DNA of 6,980 nucleotides from the NCBI GenBank assembly GCA_030834765.1, contig JAUQXG010000369.1:1-6980 (forward strand). The letters are read 5' to 3'. Each line of letters opens with the position of its first letter. Position 1 is the first letter of the stretch. This document shows, in pieces, positions 1 through 5,925 of the stretch. Both the position numbers and the translations under genes were made by a program. The notes under the pieces were generated by a model, which saw only the letters and a list, made by a program, of their open reading frames with translations, did not search any database and was not told where the DNA came from. The stretch is from Lutispora sp. Its GTDB lineage: Bacteria > Bacillota > Clostridia > Lutisporales > Lutisporaceae.

Positions 1-294
1 CTACTTCATGATTTATTTTTATATGATTGGCATAAAGCAAAACCCAGTAATGGCTTACATGGCTTTACCCATCCTTATACTGCCCTAGAAAATGCCAATA
101 GACATTTTCAATTGAATAAACTGGAAAGGGATATCATAGAAAAGCATATGTGGCCCTTGACTTTAAGGCTGCCCAAATATAAAGAGGCTTTCATAGTAGT
201 GTTTGTAGATAAATATTGTGCACTTATGGAGACCATAAGATTTAACAGCGGTGTAGCAAAACTAAAAAAGGTACTAACCTCTACTGAACAGTAG
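1..294 (+). CDS. HD-domain phosphohydrolase-like protein, 3' end (partial)
   Basis: The frame is open from base 1 and ends at TAG 292-294, so this is the C-terminal 97 residues of a gene that begins upstream of the window. The peptide starts LLHDLFLYDWH, which looks like the core His-Asp metal-binding step of an HD-superfamily hydrolase. It continues with HGFTHPYTALENA and KHMWPLTLRLPKYKEAFIVVFVDKYCALMET, a pattern I recall from small clostridial HD-domain proteins in which further His and Asp residues complete the metal site. Such proteins are predicted cytosolic phosphohydrolases, but the substrate is not known to me. A TTG at 112 could be taken for a start, but the conserved HD segment lies upstream of it, so the shorter reading is wrong. 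The family call is moderately sure and the function is unassigned. Confidence 0.65.
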   Translation, partial: LLHDLFLYDWHKAKPSNGLHGFTHPYTALENANRHFQLNKLERDIIEKHMWPLTLRLPKYKEAFIVVFVDKYCALMETIRFNSGVAKLKKVLTSTEQ

Positions 295-324
295 ATATGG
301 AAATGGGATATGCGAAAAGGGATG

Positions 325-362
325 ATAAAATATGGACTCGCTAAAATGTTGTATTTTATAAT
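325..362 (+). promoter_or_regulatory. candidate promoter of the TetR-family gene
   Basis: A perfect TATAAT lies at 357-362, 41 bases before the ATG at 404. The best upstream hexamer is TGGACT at 332-337, a poor -35 with a long 19-base spacer. An 8-base inverted repeat, ATAAAATA 325-332 and TATTTTAT 352-359, brackets the spacer and overlaps the -10. It could be an autoregulatory operator, but its arms are pure A/T and 19 bases apart, so this is weak. Confidence 0.3.
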
Positions 363-403
363 ATATTTAATCATTTATTTAAACTTTTTTGGAGGGATAT
401 CAT

Positions 404-985
404 ATGGGCAGTGAACCAGAAAACATGGGTCAATCTCAAAGGATATTAAATGCTGCCTTTCAGTGCATATCTTCTAAGGGATATGCCAATATCTCTCTTA
501 GAGATATTGCAGATGAGGCTGGTGTCGTATTAAGCCAATTAAACTATTACTATAAAAACAAAGAGGGATTGCTTACAGAAGTGATAAATATGCTGTCTCG
601 GCAATATCTCCATGAAATGGAGGAGAATTTTAAAAAAGGCGTATCACAAAATGAAAGGATAAGCTGCCTAATAAATTATTTTAAAGAAATGCTGAAAGAA
701 AAACCTGAGCTATTCAAGATTCTATTTGATCTGACCAGTATGGCTCTTTGGTCCAGTTCTTTGAAGGGCCTTCTTCATAGTCTTTTTAATGACCTGGCTG
801 TATTGATCGAAAAATATGTTTTTAATGATTTTCCTCGTAAAGAAAAATTGAAAGCCTATTCTTCTGAAGCTTTATCCAGACTCATATTAGGTGCGGCATT
901 TGGAACTTCTATACAAGGAATCCTAAATTCTGAGAAATCTGGTGTTATTGATTCTTTGTCAGCAATACAAATGTTATTTGAGTAA
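404..985 (+). CDS. TetR/AcrR-family transcriptional regulator
   Basis: This is a 193-residue protein of typical TetR size. Residues 11-60 form the N-terminal DNA-binding domain. QRILNAAFQCISSKGYANIS is helix 1 and its turn. SLRDIADEAGVVLSQLNYYYKNKEGLL is the helix-turn-helix followed by the family's Y-Y/F-x-K-x-x-L tail. The rest is a helical, poorly conserved ligand-binding and dimerisation domain, so the inducer and targets cannot be read from it. The start is ATG 404: GGAGGG at 391-396 sits 7 bases upstream. A longer reading from TTG 389 is rejected because that codon overlaps this ribosome binding site. No efflux pump or enzyme gene lies beside it, so it may act on itself or on distant genes. 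The family is sure and the role is unknown. Confidence 0.9.
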   Translation: MGSEPENMGQSQRILNAAFQCISSKGYANISLRDIADEAGVVLSQLNYYYKNKEGLLTEVINMLSRQYLHEMEENFKKGVSQNERISCLINYFKEMLKEKPELFKILFDLTSMALWSSSLKGLLHSLFNDLAVLIEKYVFNDFPRKEKLKAYSSEALSRLILGAAFGTSIQGILNSEKSGVIDSLSAIQMLFE

Positions 986-1128
986 TATGTCCTATATTGG
1001 ATAACCGCAAAATGACTTTGAACCTTTCTGCATCATATGGTGGCGTAATTGACTACCCTAGCTCTTTCGTTATGAGCAAAATATGATAAAATTTTACATA
1101 AATCTAACCTATCTTTGATATTTTGTAT

Positions 1129-1134
1129 TATAAT
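1129..1134 (+). promoter_or_regulatory. candidate -10 element upstream of bacteriohemerythrin gene
   Basis: TATAAT at 1129-1134 lies 45 bases before the ATG at 1180 in an AT-rich stretch. I find no convincing -35 at 16-18 bases; TTTACA at 1093-1098 is 30 bases away, too far for this -10. The 194-base gap between the TetR-family gene and this gene otherwise holds only a short imperfect hairpin (GCTC 1061-1064, GAGC 1074-1077) and no clear terminator. Confidence 0.25.
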
Positions 1135-1179
1135 AAAATCATAGATGATATGCTTATCATAAGCGAAGGGGGAAAAGCT

Positions 1180-1593
1180 ATGTTTCAGTGGAAAGACAGT
1201 TACAGCTGCAAGGTTAGACAAATCGATGAACAACATAAGCAACTTTTTAAACTAGGAGAAGACTTAAATAAAATTATTTCCAATAAAGATGGAGAAGACC
1301 GTTATGACGAGATCATGAATGTACTAAAGGAATTGAAAGAGTATACAATCTATCACTTTAAGTTTGAAGAAGAGCTTTTAAAAATATACGACTACCCACA
1401 GCTTTCTATGCATAAAGAAGAGCATAGAGCCTTTATTGAAAAAATTATGGAGCTTGAAACGGAAGATATTGATTCTGAACAAAGAAAAGTTACCATAGAT
1501 ATTTTAATATTTATAGCAAACTGGATAGAAAAACATATAGTAAAGGTAGATATGCAATATAGCGAATTTTTGAATGAAAAAGGTATTCATTAA
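1180..1593 (+). CDS. bacteriohemerythrin (di-iron O2-binding protein)
   Basis: This encodes a 137-residue single-domain hemerythrin, the usual length for bacterial members. It opens with the typical F-x-W-x-D-S-Y-S and I-D-E-Q-H. All seven di-iron ligands of the family can be assigned in order and at the usual spacing: His19, His59, Glu63, His78, His82, His119 and Asp124 (HIVKVD). A functional oxygen-binding centre is therefore expected. In anaerobes such proteins are thought to scavenge, carry or sense O2, or to store iron; the sequence does not say which. There is no fused methyl-accepting or signalling domain, so it should be a soluble cytosolic protein. The start is ATG 1180, preceded by a GGGGG-rich ribosome binding site at 1168-1172. 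An in-frame upstream ATG at 1123 lacks such a site and would add residues foreign to the family. Confidence 0.93.
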   Translation: MFQWKDSYSCKVRQIDEQHKQLFKLGEDLNKIISNKDGEDRYDEIMNVLKELKEYTIYHFKFEEELLKIYDYPQLSMHKEEHRAFIEKIMELETEDIDSEQRKVTIDILIFIANWIEKHIVKVDMQYSEFLNEKGIH

Positions 1594-1614
1594 AATTGTG
1601 TTTCCATTGGTCTA

Positions 1615-1643
1615 TTGACAGAGCATGAAATATATATTAATAT
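1615..1643 (+). promoter_or_regulatory. candidate promoter of the asnS leader transcript
   Basis: A perfect TTGACA at 1615-1620 is followed after 17 bases by TAATAT at 1638-1643 (4 of 6 matches to TATAAT). Transcription would start near 1650 and run into the T-box leader about 60 bases later. A second -10 candidate nearer the leader is listed separately. Confidence 0.45.
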
Positions 1644-1659
1644 TTTAAAATAATAGAGT

Positions 1660-1688
1660 AGTATAATATTTGAAACAAATATGATACT
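1660..1688 (+). repeat. AT-rich inverted repeat between bacteriohemerythrin gene and T-box leader
   Basis: The arms AGTATAATATTTG (1660-1672) and CAAATATGATACT (1676-1688) pair over 13 positions with one A/G mismatch and a 3-base loop. The pairing can extend outward by T1659-A1689. No T-run follows on the + strand, so it is not a standard rightward terminator. It may be an operator, a 5' stabilising hairpin of the asnS mRNA, or a weak end for the upstream gene. Confidence 0.6.
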
Positions 1689-1693
1689 ATAAT
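1688..1693 (+). promoter_or_regulatory. alternative -10 element just upstream of T-box leader
   Basis: A perfect TATAAT sits at 1688-1693 and would place the transcript start near 1700, about 10-20 bases before T-box Stem I. That is a common arrangement for T-box leaders. There is no good -35 at the right distance; its place falls inside the inverted repeat at 1660-1688. Confidence 0.3.
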
Positions 1694-1710
1694 AGTACAT
1701 AATTAAATAA

Positions 1711-2022
1711 AATGAGCGACAATGAAGAGAAGAGTATGCATAGTAAATGCCAAAGAGAGCCAGCGTAATCAAAGTTTTTAAAAAAACATTTGATTTTAGT
1801 GTGAGACTGGCGCAGGAATATGTTGAAGAACATCTCGGAGTCTATAACCGAAATCAAGATTTATTTTGAAAGTAGGCCTATACGGATCAACCGTTATATT
1901 GATGATTTTAAAGTTGGCAGTCTATTTGAGTAACTCAGCTTCTCAGATAACTGCAATTAGGGTGGTACCGCGTAAGAGCAGCCTTTCGTCCCTTCATGAG
2001 GATGAAAGGCTTATTTTTATTT
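1711..2022 (+). promoter_or_regulatory. T-box riboswitch (tRNA-Asn responsive) of asnS
   Basis: The canonical T-box sequence AGGGTGGTACCGCG is at 1959-1972, and an intrinsic terminator follows. The Stem I landmarks are AGAGTA at 1731-1736 on the left of the specifier loop, AGAGAGCC at 1754-1761, and GAAGAACATCTC at 1825-1836 on the right. This puts the specifier codon at AAC 1829-1831 (Asn), with TCTC 1833-1836 able to pair with GAGA 1727-1730. The antiterminator can close by CTGC 1951-1954 with GCAG 1978-1981, excluding the terminator by one shared base (1981). A hairpin TATACGG/CCGTTATA lies in the linker near 1879-1898. Uncharged tRNA-Asn should bind the specifier and, by its acceptor end, the TGGT bulge (1963-1966), allowing read-through into asnS. 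The leader identity agrees with the downstream enzyme. The 5' boundary is approximate. Confidence 0.96.
1981..2022 (+). terminator. T-box intrinsic terminator
   Basis: The stem is GCCTTTCGTCC (1981-1991) with GGATGAAAGGC (2000-2010): 11 bp including one G-T wobble and an 8-base loop. It is followed by the T-rich tail 2011-2022. It overlaps the 3' side of the antiterminator and is the attenuation point of the asnS leader. Confidence 0.95.
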
Positions 2023-2052
2023 CTAAAAATATAAAATAGGAGGGCTAAGATT

Positions 2053-3444
2053 ATGGAAAGTTTGTATTTGAAAAGCATATTTAGAGAAGCGGAGAAATAT
2101 CTGAATACAAAAATAAAAGTTTATGGATGGATTAAGACTGCCAGAGTTTCAAAGACTTTTGGCTTTATTGAGCTTAACGACGGATCCTTTTTCAAAAATC
2201 TACAGGTGGTGTTTGAAGAGAGTATAGAAAACTTCAAGGACATTTCAAAGGTTACAGTAGGATCTTCTATCTGTGTAGAAGGTATCCTTGTAGAGTCACC
2301 AGGAGCAAAGCAGCCTTTTGAGCTAAAAGCAGAAAAAATTGAGATACTAGGCAGCTGCCCAAGCGATTATCCTCTTCAAAAGAAAAGCCATAGCTTTGAA
2401 TTTTTGAGGTCCATCGCTCATTTAAGACCAAGGACCAATACCTTTTCAGCAGTATTCAGAGTAAGATCAGTCATCGCATTTGCGATACACAAGTTTTTTC
2501 AAGAAAAAGGCTTTGTATACGTTCATACACCAATCATCACTGGCAGCGATGCAGAGGGTGCAGGAGAGATGTTCCAGGTAACAACTCTTGATTTAGAGAA
2601 TATGCCAAAGGATGAAAAAGGTAAAACAGATTTCAAAAAAGATTTCTTCGGAAAAGCGACGAACCTTACAGTGAGTGGACAGCTGGCGGTAGAGACACAC
2701 TGTATGGCCTTTAGAAATGTTTATACATTTGGACCAACCTTTAGAGCCGAGAATTCAAACACTGCAAGACATGCAGCGGAGTTCTGGATGATTGAGCCTG
2801 AGATCGCTTTTGCAGATATCAATGATAACATGGAATTAGCAGAAGAAATGGTAAAATATATCATCAACCATTGCTTAGAAAACTGCCCAGAAGAAATGGA
2901 GTTTTTCAACAAGTTTATAGATACAACTTTACTTGAAAGACTTAATAACATAGTAAGCTCTGAATTCGGTAAAGTGACTTATACAGAAGCAGTAGAGATC
3001 CTTAAAAAATCTGGGGAGACCTTCAACTTTCCGGTAGAGTGGGGAATAGACCTTCAGACAGAGCATGAAAGGTATTTGACGGAGAAGGTATATAAAAAAC
3101 CAGTATTTGTAATCAACTATCCAAAGGATATTAAAGCTTTTTATATGAAGCTCAATGAAGATGGCAAGACAGTAGCAGCCATGGATCTTTTGGTTCCAGG
3201 CGTTGGTGAAATAATAGGCGGAAGTCAAAGAGAAGAAAATCTTGAAAGACTAGAAAAAAGAATGGAAGAGATGGGACTAAATAAGGAAGATTACTGGTGG
3301 TATTTAGATACAAGAAAATATGGCGGTGCCATCCACTCTGGCTACGGCTTAGGCTTTGAAAGAATCATCATGTATGTAACAGGAATGGCAAACATAAGAG
3401 ACGTAGTGTCTTTCCCAAGAACAGTAGGTACGGCAGAGTTTTAA
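2053..3444 (+). CDS. asnS: asparaginyl-tRNA synthetase
   Basis: This class IIb synthetase attaches asparagine to tRNA-Asn using ATP in the cytosol. At 463 residues it matches the family length. Residues about 18-105 form the N-terminal OB-fold anticodon-binding domain ([23 protein letters not shown]). The catalytic domain follows. Motif 1 is around residues 146-164 ([18 protein letters not shown]), motif 2 around 230-250 (FRAENS, then [11 protein letters not shown]), and motif 3 at 432-441 ([10 protein letters not shown]). [16 protein letters not shown] at 379-394 is typical of AsnRS rather than AspRS. The start is ATG 2053, with AGGAGGG at 2038-2044 eight bases upstream. The gene is controlled by the T-box leader, whose specifier is an Asn codon, which supports the assignment independently. 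No obvious terminator follows the stop before the next promoter. No truncation or missing motif is seen. Confidence 0.98.
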   Translation: MESLYLKSIFREAEKYLNTKIKVYGWIKTARVSKTFGFIELNDGSFFKNLQVVFEESIENFKDISKVTVGSSICVEGILVESPGAKQPFELKAEKIEILGSCPSDYPLQKKSHSFEFLRSIAHLRPRTNTFSAVFRVRSVIAFAIHKFFQEKGFVYVHTPIITGSDAEGAGEMFQVTTLDLENMPKDEKGKTDFKKDFFGKATNLTVSGQLAVETHCMAFRNVYTFGPTFRAENSNTARHAAEFWMIEPEIAFADINDNMELAEEMVKYIINHCLENCPEEMEFFNKFIDTTLLERLNNIVSSEFGKVTYTEAVEILKKSGETFNFPVEWGIDLQTEHERYLTEKVYKKPVFVINYPKDIKAFYMKLNEDGKTVAAMDLLVPGVGEIIGGSQREENLERLEKRMEEMGLNKEDYWWYLDTRKYGGAIHSGYGLGFERIIMYVTGMANIRDVVSFPRTVGTAEF

Positions 3445-3463
3445 ATAATAATAGGTTTAATAT

Positions 3464-3491
3464 TTGATTCGTCCTTTATCTATGATATAAT
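3464..3491 (+). promoter_or_regulatory. promoter of the B12-regulated operon
   Basis: TTGATT at 3464-3469 (-35, 4 of 6) and a perfect TATAAT at 3486-3491 are separated by 16 bases. TG at 3483-3484 makes an extended -10 (TGATATAAT). Transcription would start near 3498, about 20 bases before the cobalamin aptamer, which fits well. Confidence 0.7.
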
Positions 3492-3518
3492 GAATTCATA
3501 AAATTGAATATAGAATAA

Positions 3519-3680
3519 ATAGGTTCGATGGATATCATTGATATCTGCCGATTAAAAGGGAAGTTGGGTGAAAAGCCCACACGGTCCCGCCGCTGTAAGA
3601 GAGGAGTCTTTTCTATTTGCCACTGGGAAACTGGGAAGGAAGAAAAGATGAAGATACTCGAGTCAGAACACCTGCCTGTT
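3519..3680 (+). promoter_or_regulatory. cobalamin (B12) riboswitch aptamer
   Basis: The conserved blocks appear in order: GGGAA at 3558-3562, GGTGAAA at 3567-3573 with its TGGG/CCCA helix, CCCGC at 3586-3590, CTGTA at 3593-3597, and the B12 box GCCACTGGGAA at 3619-3629. The closing segment TCAGAACACCTGCC is at 3663-3676. A peripheral arm pairs TCTTTTCT 3607-3614 with AGAAAAGA 3641-3648. The closing helix can form from AGGT 3521-3524 and ACCT 3670-3673. The element binds adenosyl- or another cobalamin and normally lowers expression of transport or synthesis genes. Here it precedes an ABC uptake operon with a CobN-like gene. The cobalamin form preferred cannot be told from this reading. Confidence 0.96.
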
Positions 3681-3682
3681 TT

Positions 3683-3776
3683 CACACTATGAACTCTACG
3701 AGAGATAGAGGGTGTTAGGGATTTTTACGATACTCATTTGTAATGCAATCCTCCTGACATTTTTGTTAGGAGGATT
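3683..3776 (+). promoter_or_regulatory. expression platform of the B12 riboswitch (antiterminator candidate)
   Basis: TGTTAGG at 3713-3719 can pair with CCTGACA at 3753-3759, the top of the terminator's 5' arm, and would block the terminator. The same stretch can instead be held in an upstream hairpin: CTCTA 3694-3698 with TAGAG 3706-3710, continued by ACAC 3684-3687 with GTGT 3712-3715. It can also pair as GGTGTT 3711-3716 with AACACC 3667-3672 of the aptamer's 3' side. I infer that cobalamin stabilises the upstream hairpin, frees the terminator and switches the operon off. Confidence 0.6.
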
Positions 3777-3782
3777 TTTATT
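3747..3782 (+). terminator. intrinsic terminator of the B12 riboswitch
   Basis: AATCCTCCTGACA (3747-3759) pairs with TGTTAGGAGGATT (3764-3776) over 13 bp with one G-T wobble and a 4-base T loop, followed by a T-rich tail. It lies between the cobalamin aptamer and the first structural gene, so it is the likely regulated stop rather than the end of asnS. Confidence 0.95.
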
Positions 3783-3807
3783 ATATAAAAGTCCTTATGG
3801 TTTTTTC

Positions 3808-3858
3808 AAGGCCTCTGTTTCGTGGTGTATTTATCATGATAGAGGTCTTTATTTTTTA
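3808..3858 (+). terminator. second terminator-like hairpin before the binding-protein gene
   Basis: AAGGCCTCT (3808-3816) pairs with AGAGGTCTT (3841-3849) over 9 bp with one G-T wobble. A T-rich run follows at 3850-3858. The loop is long (24 bases), so it should be weaker than the riboswitch terminator. It may add a second block to read-through, or act only as a 5' stability hairpin close to the ribosome binding site of the next gene. Confidence 0.5.
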
Positions 3859-3879
3859 TGAATGAAAGGATGAGGATAA

Positions 3880-4932
3880 ATGAGATTGAAAAAAATCATA
3901 AGTTTGGCACTTGTACTTGTGCTGATGTTTAGTGCAGTCGCTTGCAGTAGCAGCAAAGGAGTAGGAGGACTTACTACTGCAAAAGCTGTTTCTGATACCA
4001 AGAGCAAGGGCTTGACTATAGAAGCCATGGGAGAGAGTTATCCCCTAACTATAAAGGATAGTACAGGACATGAAACAGTACTGGAGAAAAAGCCTGAAAG
4101 GGCGGCGGTCTTGTCAGGTACACCTCTCAATATTTGGTACGACCTAGGAGGCAAATCCATATGCACTTCAAACATCTCGGAAAATGTAAAGGTCATAGCA
4201 GAACATAAGGATGAAATCATGAGTATTCCTAGTGTAGGAGCAGTTTATTCTGTTGATATGGAAATGGTCATCGCACAAAAGCCTGACTTGATTATTGCGC
4301 AGGCGGGAACACAAGGCAGCCAGGCAGCAAAACTAAGAGAAATGGGCTTTAAGGTGATTGTCACCAGTATCAAGAGCTATGAAGATGTATTGGCATCCTA
4401 CAAGGCCTTCGGAAAGATAGTAGGGGCGGAGGAAGCGGCAGAGAAGAGAATAAGCCAGCTTGAGCAAAAGAGGGAAGAGATGGTGTCAAAGCTTCCGGAC
4501 AAGGAAACCACAGGGGTGATCTTATATGTTACTTCAAAGGCACTTGCAGTAAAGCTTGATAATAGTATAGCAGGAGATGTATCCAAAATTCTGGGTATTA
4601 AAAATATTGCTTCTGACCTTCCGGCAGACACCATAGGTTCAGAGACAACGCCTTTGGACATAGAGTACATAGTAGAGAAGAATCCCGATTATGTTTTTGT
4701 TACCAGCATGATTTCCAACAATGAGGCAGCAAAGAAGGCTATAGAGGAGCAGTTTGCAAGCAGCCCAGCCTGGAAAGGTGTCAAGGCAGTTGCAGAGGGG
4801 CGAATCATCTATCTGCCTCAGGAGTACTTTTTGTTTAATTCAGGACCTTATTATGGAGAAGCCATAGAATATGTGGCAAGGAGTGTATATCCTGAAATAT
4901 ATGGAAAGGTAGCCGGCTGGTATGGGAACTAG
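3880..4932 (+). CDS. ABC transporter substrate-binding lipoprotein (BtuF/FepB class), B12-regulated
   Basis: This is the 350-residue extracytoplasmic receptor of an ABC importer. Residues 1-21 are a lipoprotein signal peptide (MRLKKI, then a hydrophobic core) ending in the lipobox AVAC, so Cys22 should be lipidated and anchor the protein to the outer face of the membrane. A Ser/Gly/Lys-rich linker runs to about residue 50. The rest is a helical-backbone class III binding protein (Peripla_BP_2, TroA/BtuF-like): TIKDSTGHETVLEKKPERAAVLSG, VDMEMVIAQKPDLIIAQAG, then a long linking helix around 180-205 and a second lobe to the end. Such proteins bind iron-siderophores, haem, cobalamin or other metal chelates. 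The cobalamin riboswitch upstream and the CobN-like gene downstream favour a corrinoid or cobalt chelate, but this is inference. ATG 3880 follows AAAGGATGAGGA at 3865-3876. The 3' end overlaps the permease gene by 11 bases, suggesting coupled translation. Confidence 0.92.
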   Translation: MRLKKIISLALVLVLMFSAVACSSSKGVGGLTTAKAVSDTKSKGLTIEAMGESYPLTIKDSTGHETVLEKKPERAAVLSGTPLNIWYDLGGKSICTSNISENVKVIAEHKDEIMSIPSVGAVYSVDMEMVIAQKPDLIIAQAGTQGSQAAKLREMGFKVIVTSIKSYEDVLASYKAFGKIVGAEEAAEKRISQLEQKREEMVSKLPDKETTGVILYVTSKALAVKLDNSIAGDVSKILGIKNIASDLPADTIGSETTPLDIEYIVEKNPDYVFVTSMISNNEAAKKAIEEQFASSPAWKGVKAVAEGRIIYLPQEYFLFNSGPYYGEAIEYVARSVYPEIYGKVAGWYGN

Positions 4933-5917
4933 AGGCATGCGAAAGGACAGTAGAGGCTTCAAAATAGCCTTCATCATCCTATTGTCCGTATTGGTGGTGG
5001 TTTGCTTTCTTTTAGGAAATGCGAAGGGAACCATTGAGATCGGTGTAAAGAGAATATTTGAAGTTATTATGAATGATGACGGAAGTACACAGCGAATGAT
5101 TATCTGGAATATAAGACTGCCGAGGATGATACTGGCAGCATTGGTAGGCGTAAATCTGGCTTTGTCAGGAGCTATTTTGCAGGGGGTAATGAACAATCCT
5201 TTAGCAGACCCCGGCATCATAGGCATCAGCAGCGGCGCAGGGCTTTTTGGCATAGCCATATTGGTTATTTTTCCTCAGCATCAGCAGTTTGTCACCATTG
5301 CGGCCTTCTTCGGCGCAATGCTGGCCGCTTTCATCATATATCTTCTGGCTTGGAAGGGCGGCATACAGCCCATACGAATCATCCTTGCAGGAGTGGCGGT
5401 ATCTGCCTTGTTTGGAGCGGGTATTTCAGGTACATTGGTTTTTTACAGTGATCGTGTATATGGAGCCCTTACCTTCATGAATGGAAGTTTGTCTGCCAGA
5501 AGCTGGCCTGAGGTACAAACTATACTTCCCTATACCATAGCAGGGATTATTCTTGTTATGATATTTGCCCAAAAGCTCAATATATTGATATTGGGAGACG
5601 ATGTGGCAAGAGGTATTGGGTTAAATGTTGAGGCTACAAGGCTTAGCTTTACTGCATTGGCAGCTCTGCTTGCAGCCAGCGCAGTAAGTGTGATAGGGCT
5701 TTTGGGCTTTGTGGGGCTCATTGTGCCTCATAGTGTGAGACTGATCATAGGAAATGATTACAAGTATATGTTTCCTGCTACCGCGCTTTTTGGGGCAGTT
5801 CTTGTAATGCTTAGCGATACCTTTGCAAGAACTGTACTAAGCCCTACTGAAATTCCAGTGGGAATTGTTATGGCAGTATTGGGAGCACCTTTCTTTTTAT
5901 ACTTGCTGAGAAGGTAG
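4922..5917 (+). CDS. FecCD/BtuC-type ABC transporter permease, B12-regulated
   Basis: This integral membrane subunit is 331 residues, the usual length for a FecCD-family permease with about ten membrane helices; it would work as a dimer. The first membrane segment is at about 13-32. The family hallmark LSGAILQGVMNNPLADPGIIGISSGAG is at 81-107. MNGSLSARSWPEV at 186-198 and LGDDVARGIGLNV at 224-236 are typical of the cytoplasmic coupling region. GLLGFVGLIVPHSVRLIIG at 259-277 carries the conserved G-L-I-V-P-H. The C-terminus, IPVGIVMAVLGAPFFLYLLRR, is also standard. The start may be ATG 4922, 11 bases inside the binding-protein gene, or ATG 4937 just after its stop; neither has an ideal ribosome binding site, and the difference is five residues. 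The substrate follows the binding protein and is inferred to be a corrinoid or cobalt chelate. Confidence 0.95.
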   Translation: MGTRGMRKDSRGFKIAFIILLSVLVVVCFLLGNAKGTIEIGVKRIFEVIMNDDGSTQRMIIWNIRLPRMILAALVGVNLALSGAILQGVMNNPLADPGIIGISSGAGLFGIAILVIFPQHQQFVTIAAFFGAMLAAFIIYLLAWKGGIQPIRIILAGVAVSALFGAGISGTLVFYSDRVYGALTFMNGSLSARSWPEVQTILPYTIAGIILVMIFAQKLNILILGDDVARGIGLNVEATRLSFTALAALLAASAVSVIGLLGFVGLIVPHSVRLIIGNDYKYMFPATALFGAVLVMLSDTFARTVLSPTEIPVGIVMAVLGAPFFLYLLRR

Positions 5918-5925
5918 GAGTGAAT

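Noticed and set aside
112..294. A separate 60-residue gene starting at TTG 112
   Set aside because: The same frame is open to base 1 and encodes the conserved HD-domain segment upstream, so it is the tail of a longer gene.
389..403. TTG start at 389 giving five extra residues on the TetR-family regulator
   Set aside because: The codon overlaps the GGAGGG ribosome binding site that serves ATG 404 at normal spacing.
1061..1077. Hairpin GCTC/GAGC as a terminator of the TetR-family gene
   Set aside because: It has only 4 bp with a 9-base loop and no T-run after it.
1123..1179. Extra 19 residues at the N-terminus of bacteriohemerythrin from ATG 1123
   Set aside because: There is no ribosome binding site, it overlaps the candidate -10 at 1129-1134, and the family normally begins close to MFQW.
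1590..1772. 60-residue reading frame on the minus strand
   Set aside because: It lies across the asnS promoter region and T-box Stem I in AT-rich DNA, has low-complexity Ile/Tyr content, and resembles no family I know.
2929..3228. 99-residue reading frame on the minus strand
   Set aside because: It is antisense to asnS, with no recognisable domain.
3476..3685. 69-residue reading frame on the minus strand
   Set aside because: It falls entirely within the promoter and cobalamin aptamer, whose conserved RNA blocks explain the sequence.
4840..5259. 139-residue reading frame on the minus strand
   Set aside because: It is antisense to the binding-protein and permease genes, both with clear families; its composition looks like a shadow frame and no ribosome binding site was noted.
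5920..5925. GTG 5920 as the ATPase start
   Set aside because: It overlaps the GGAG ribosome binding site; ATG 5926 has suitable spacing and fits the family start.
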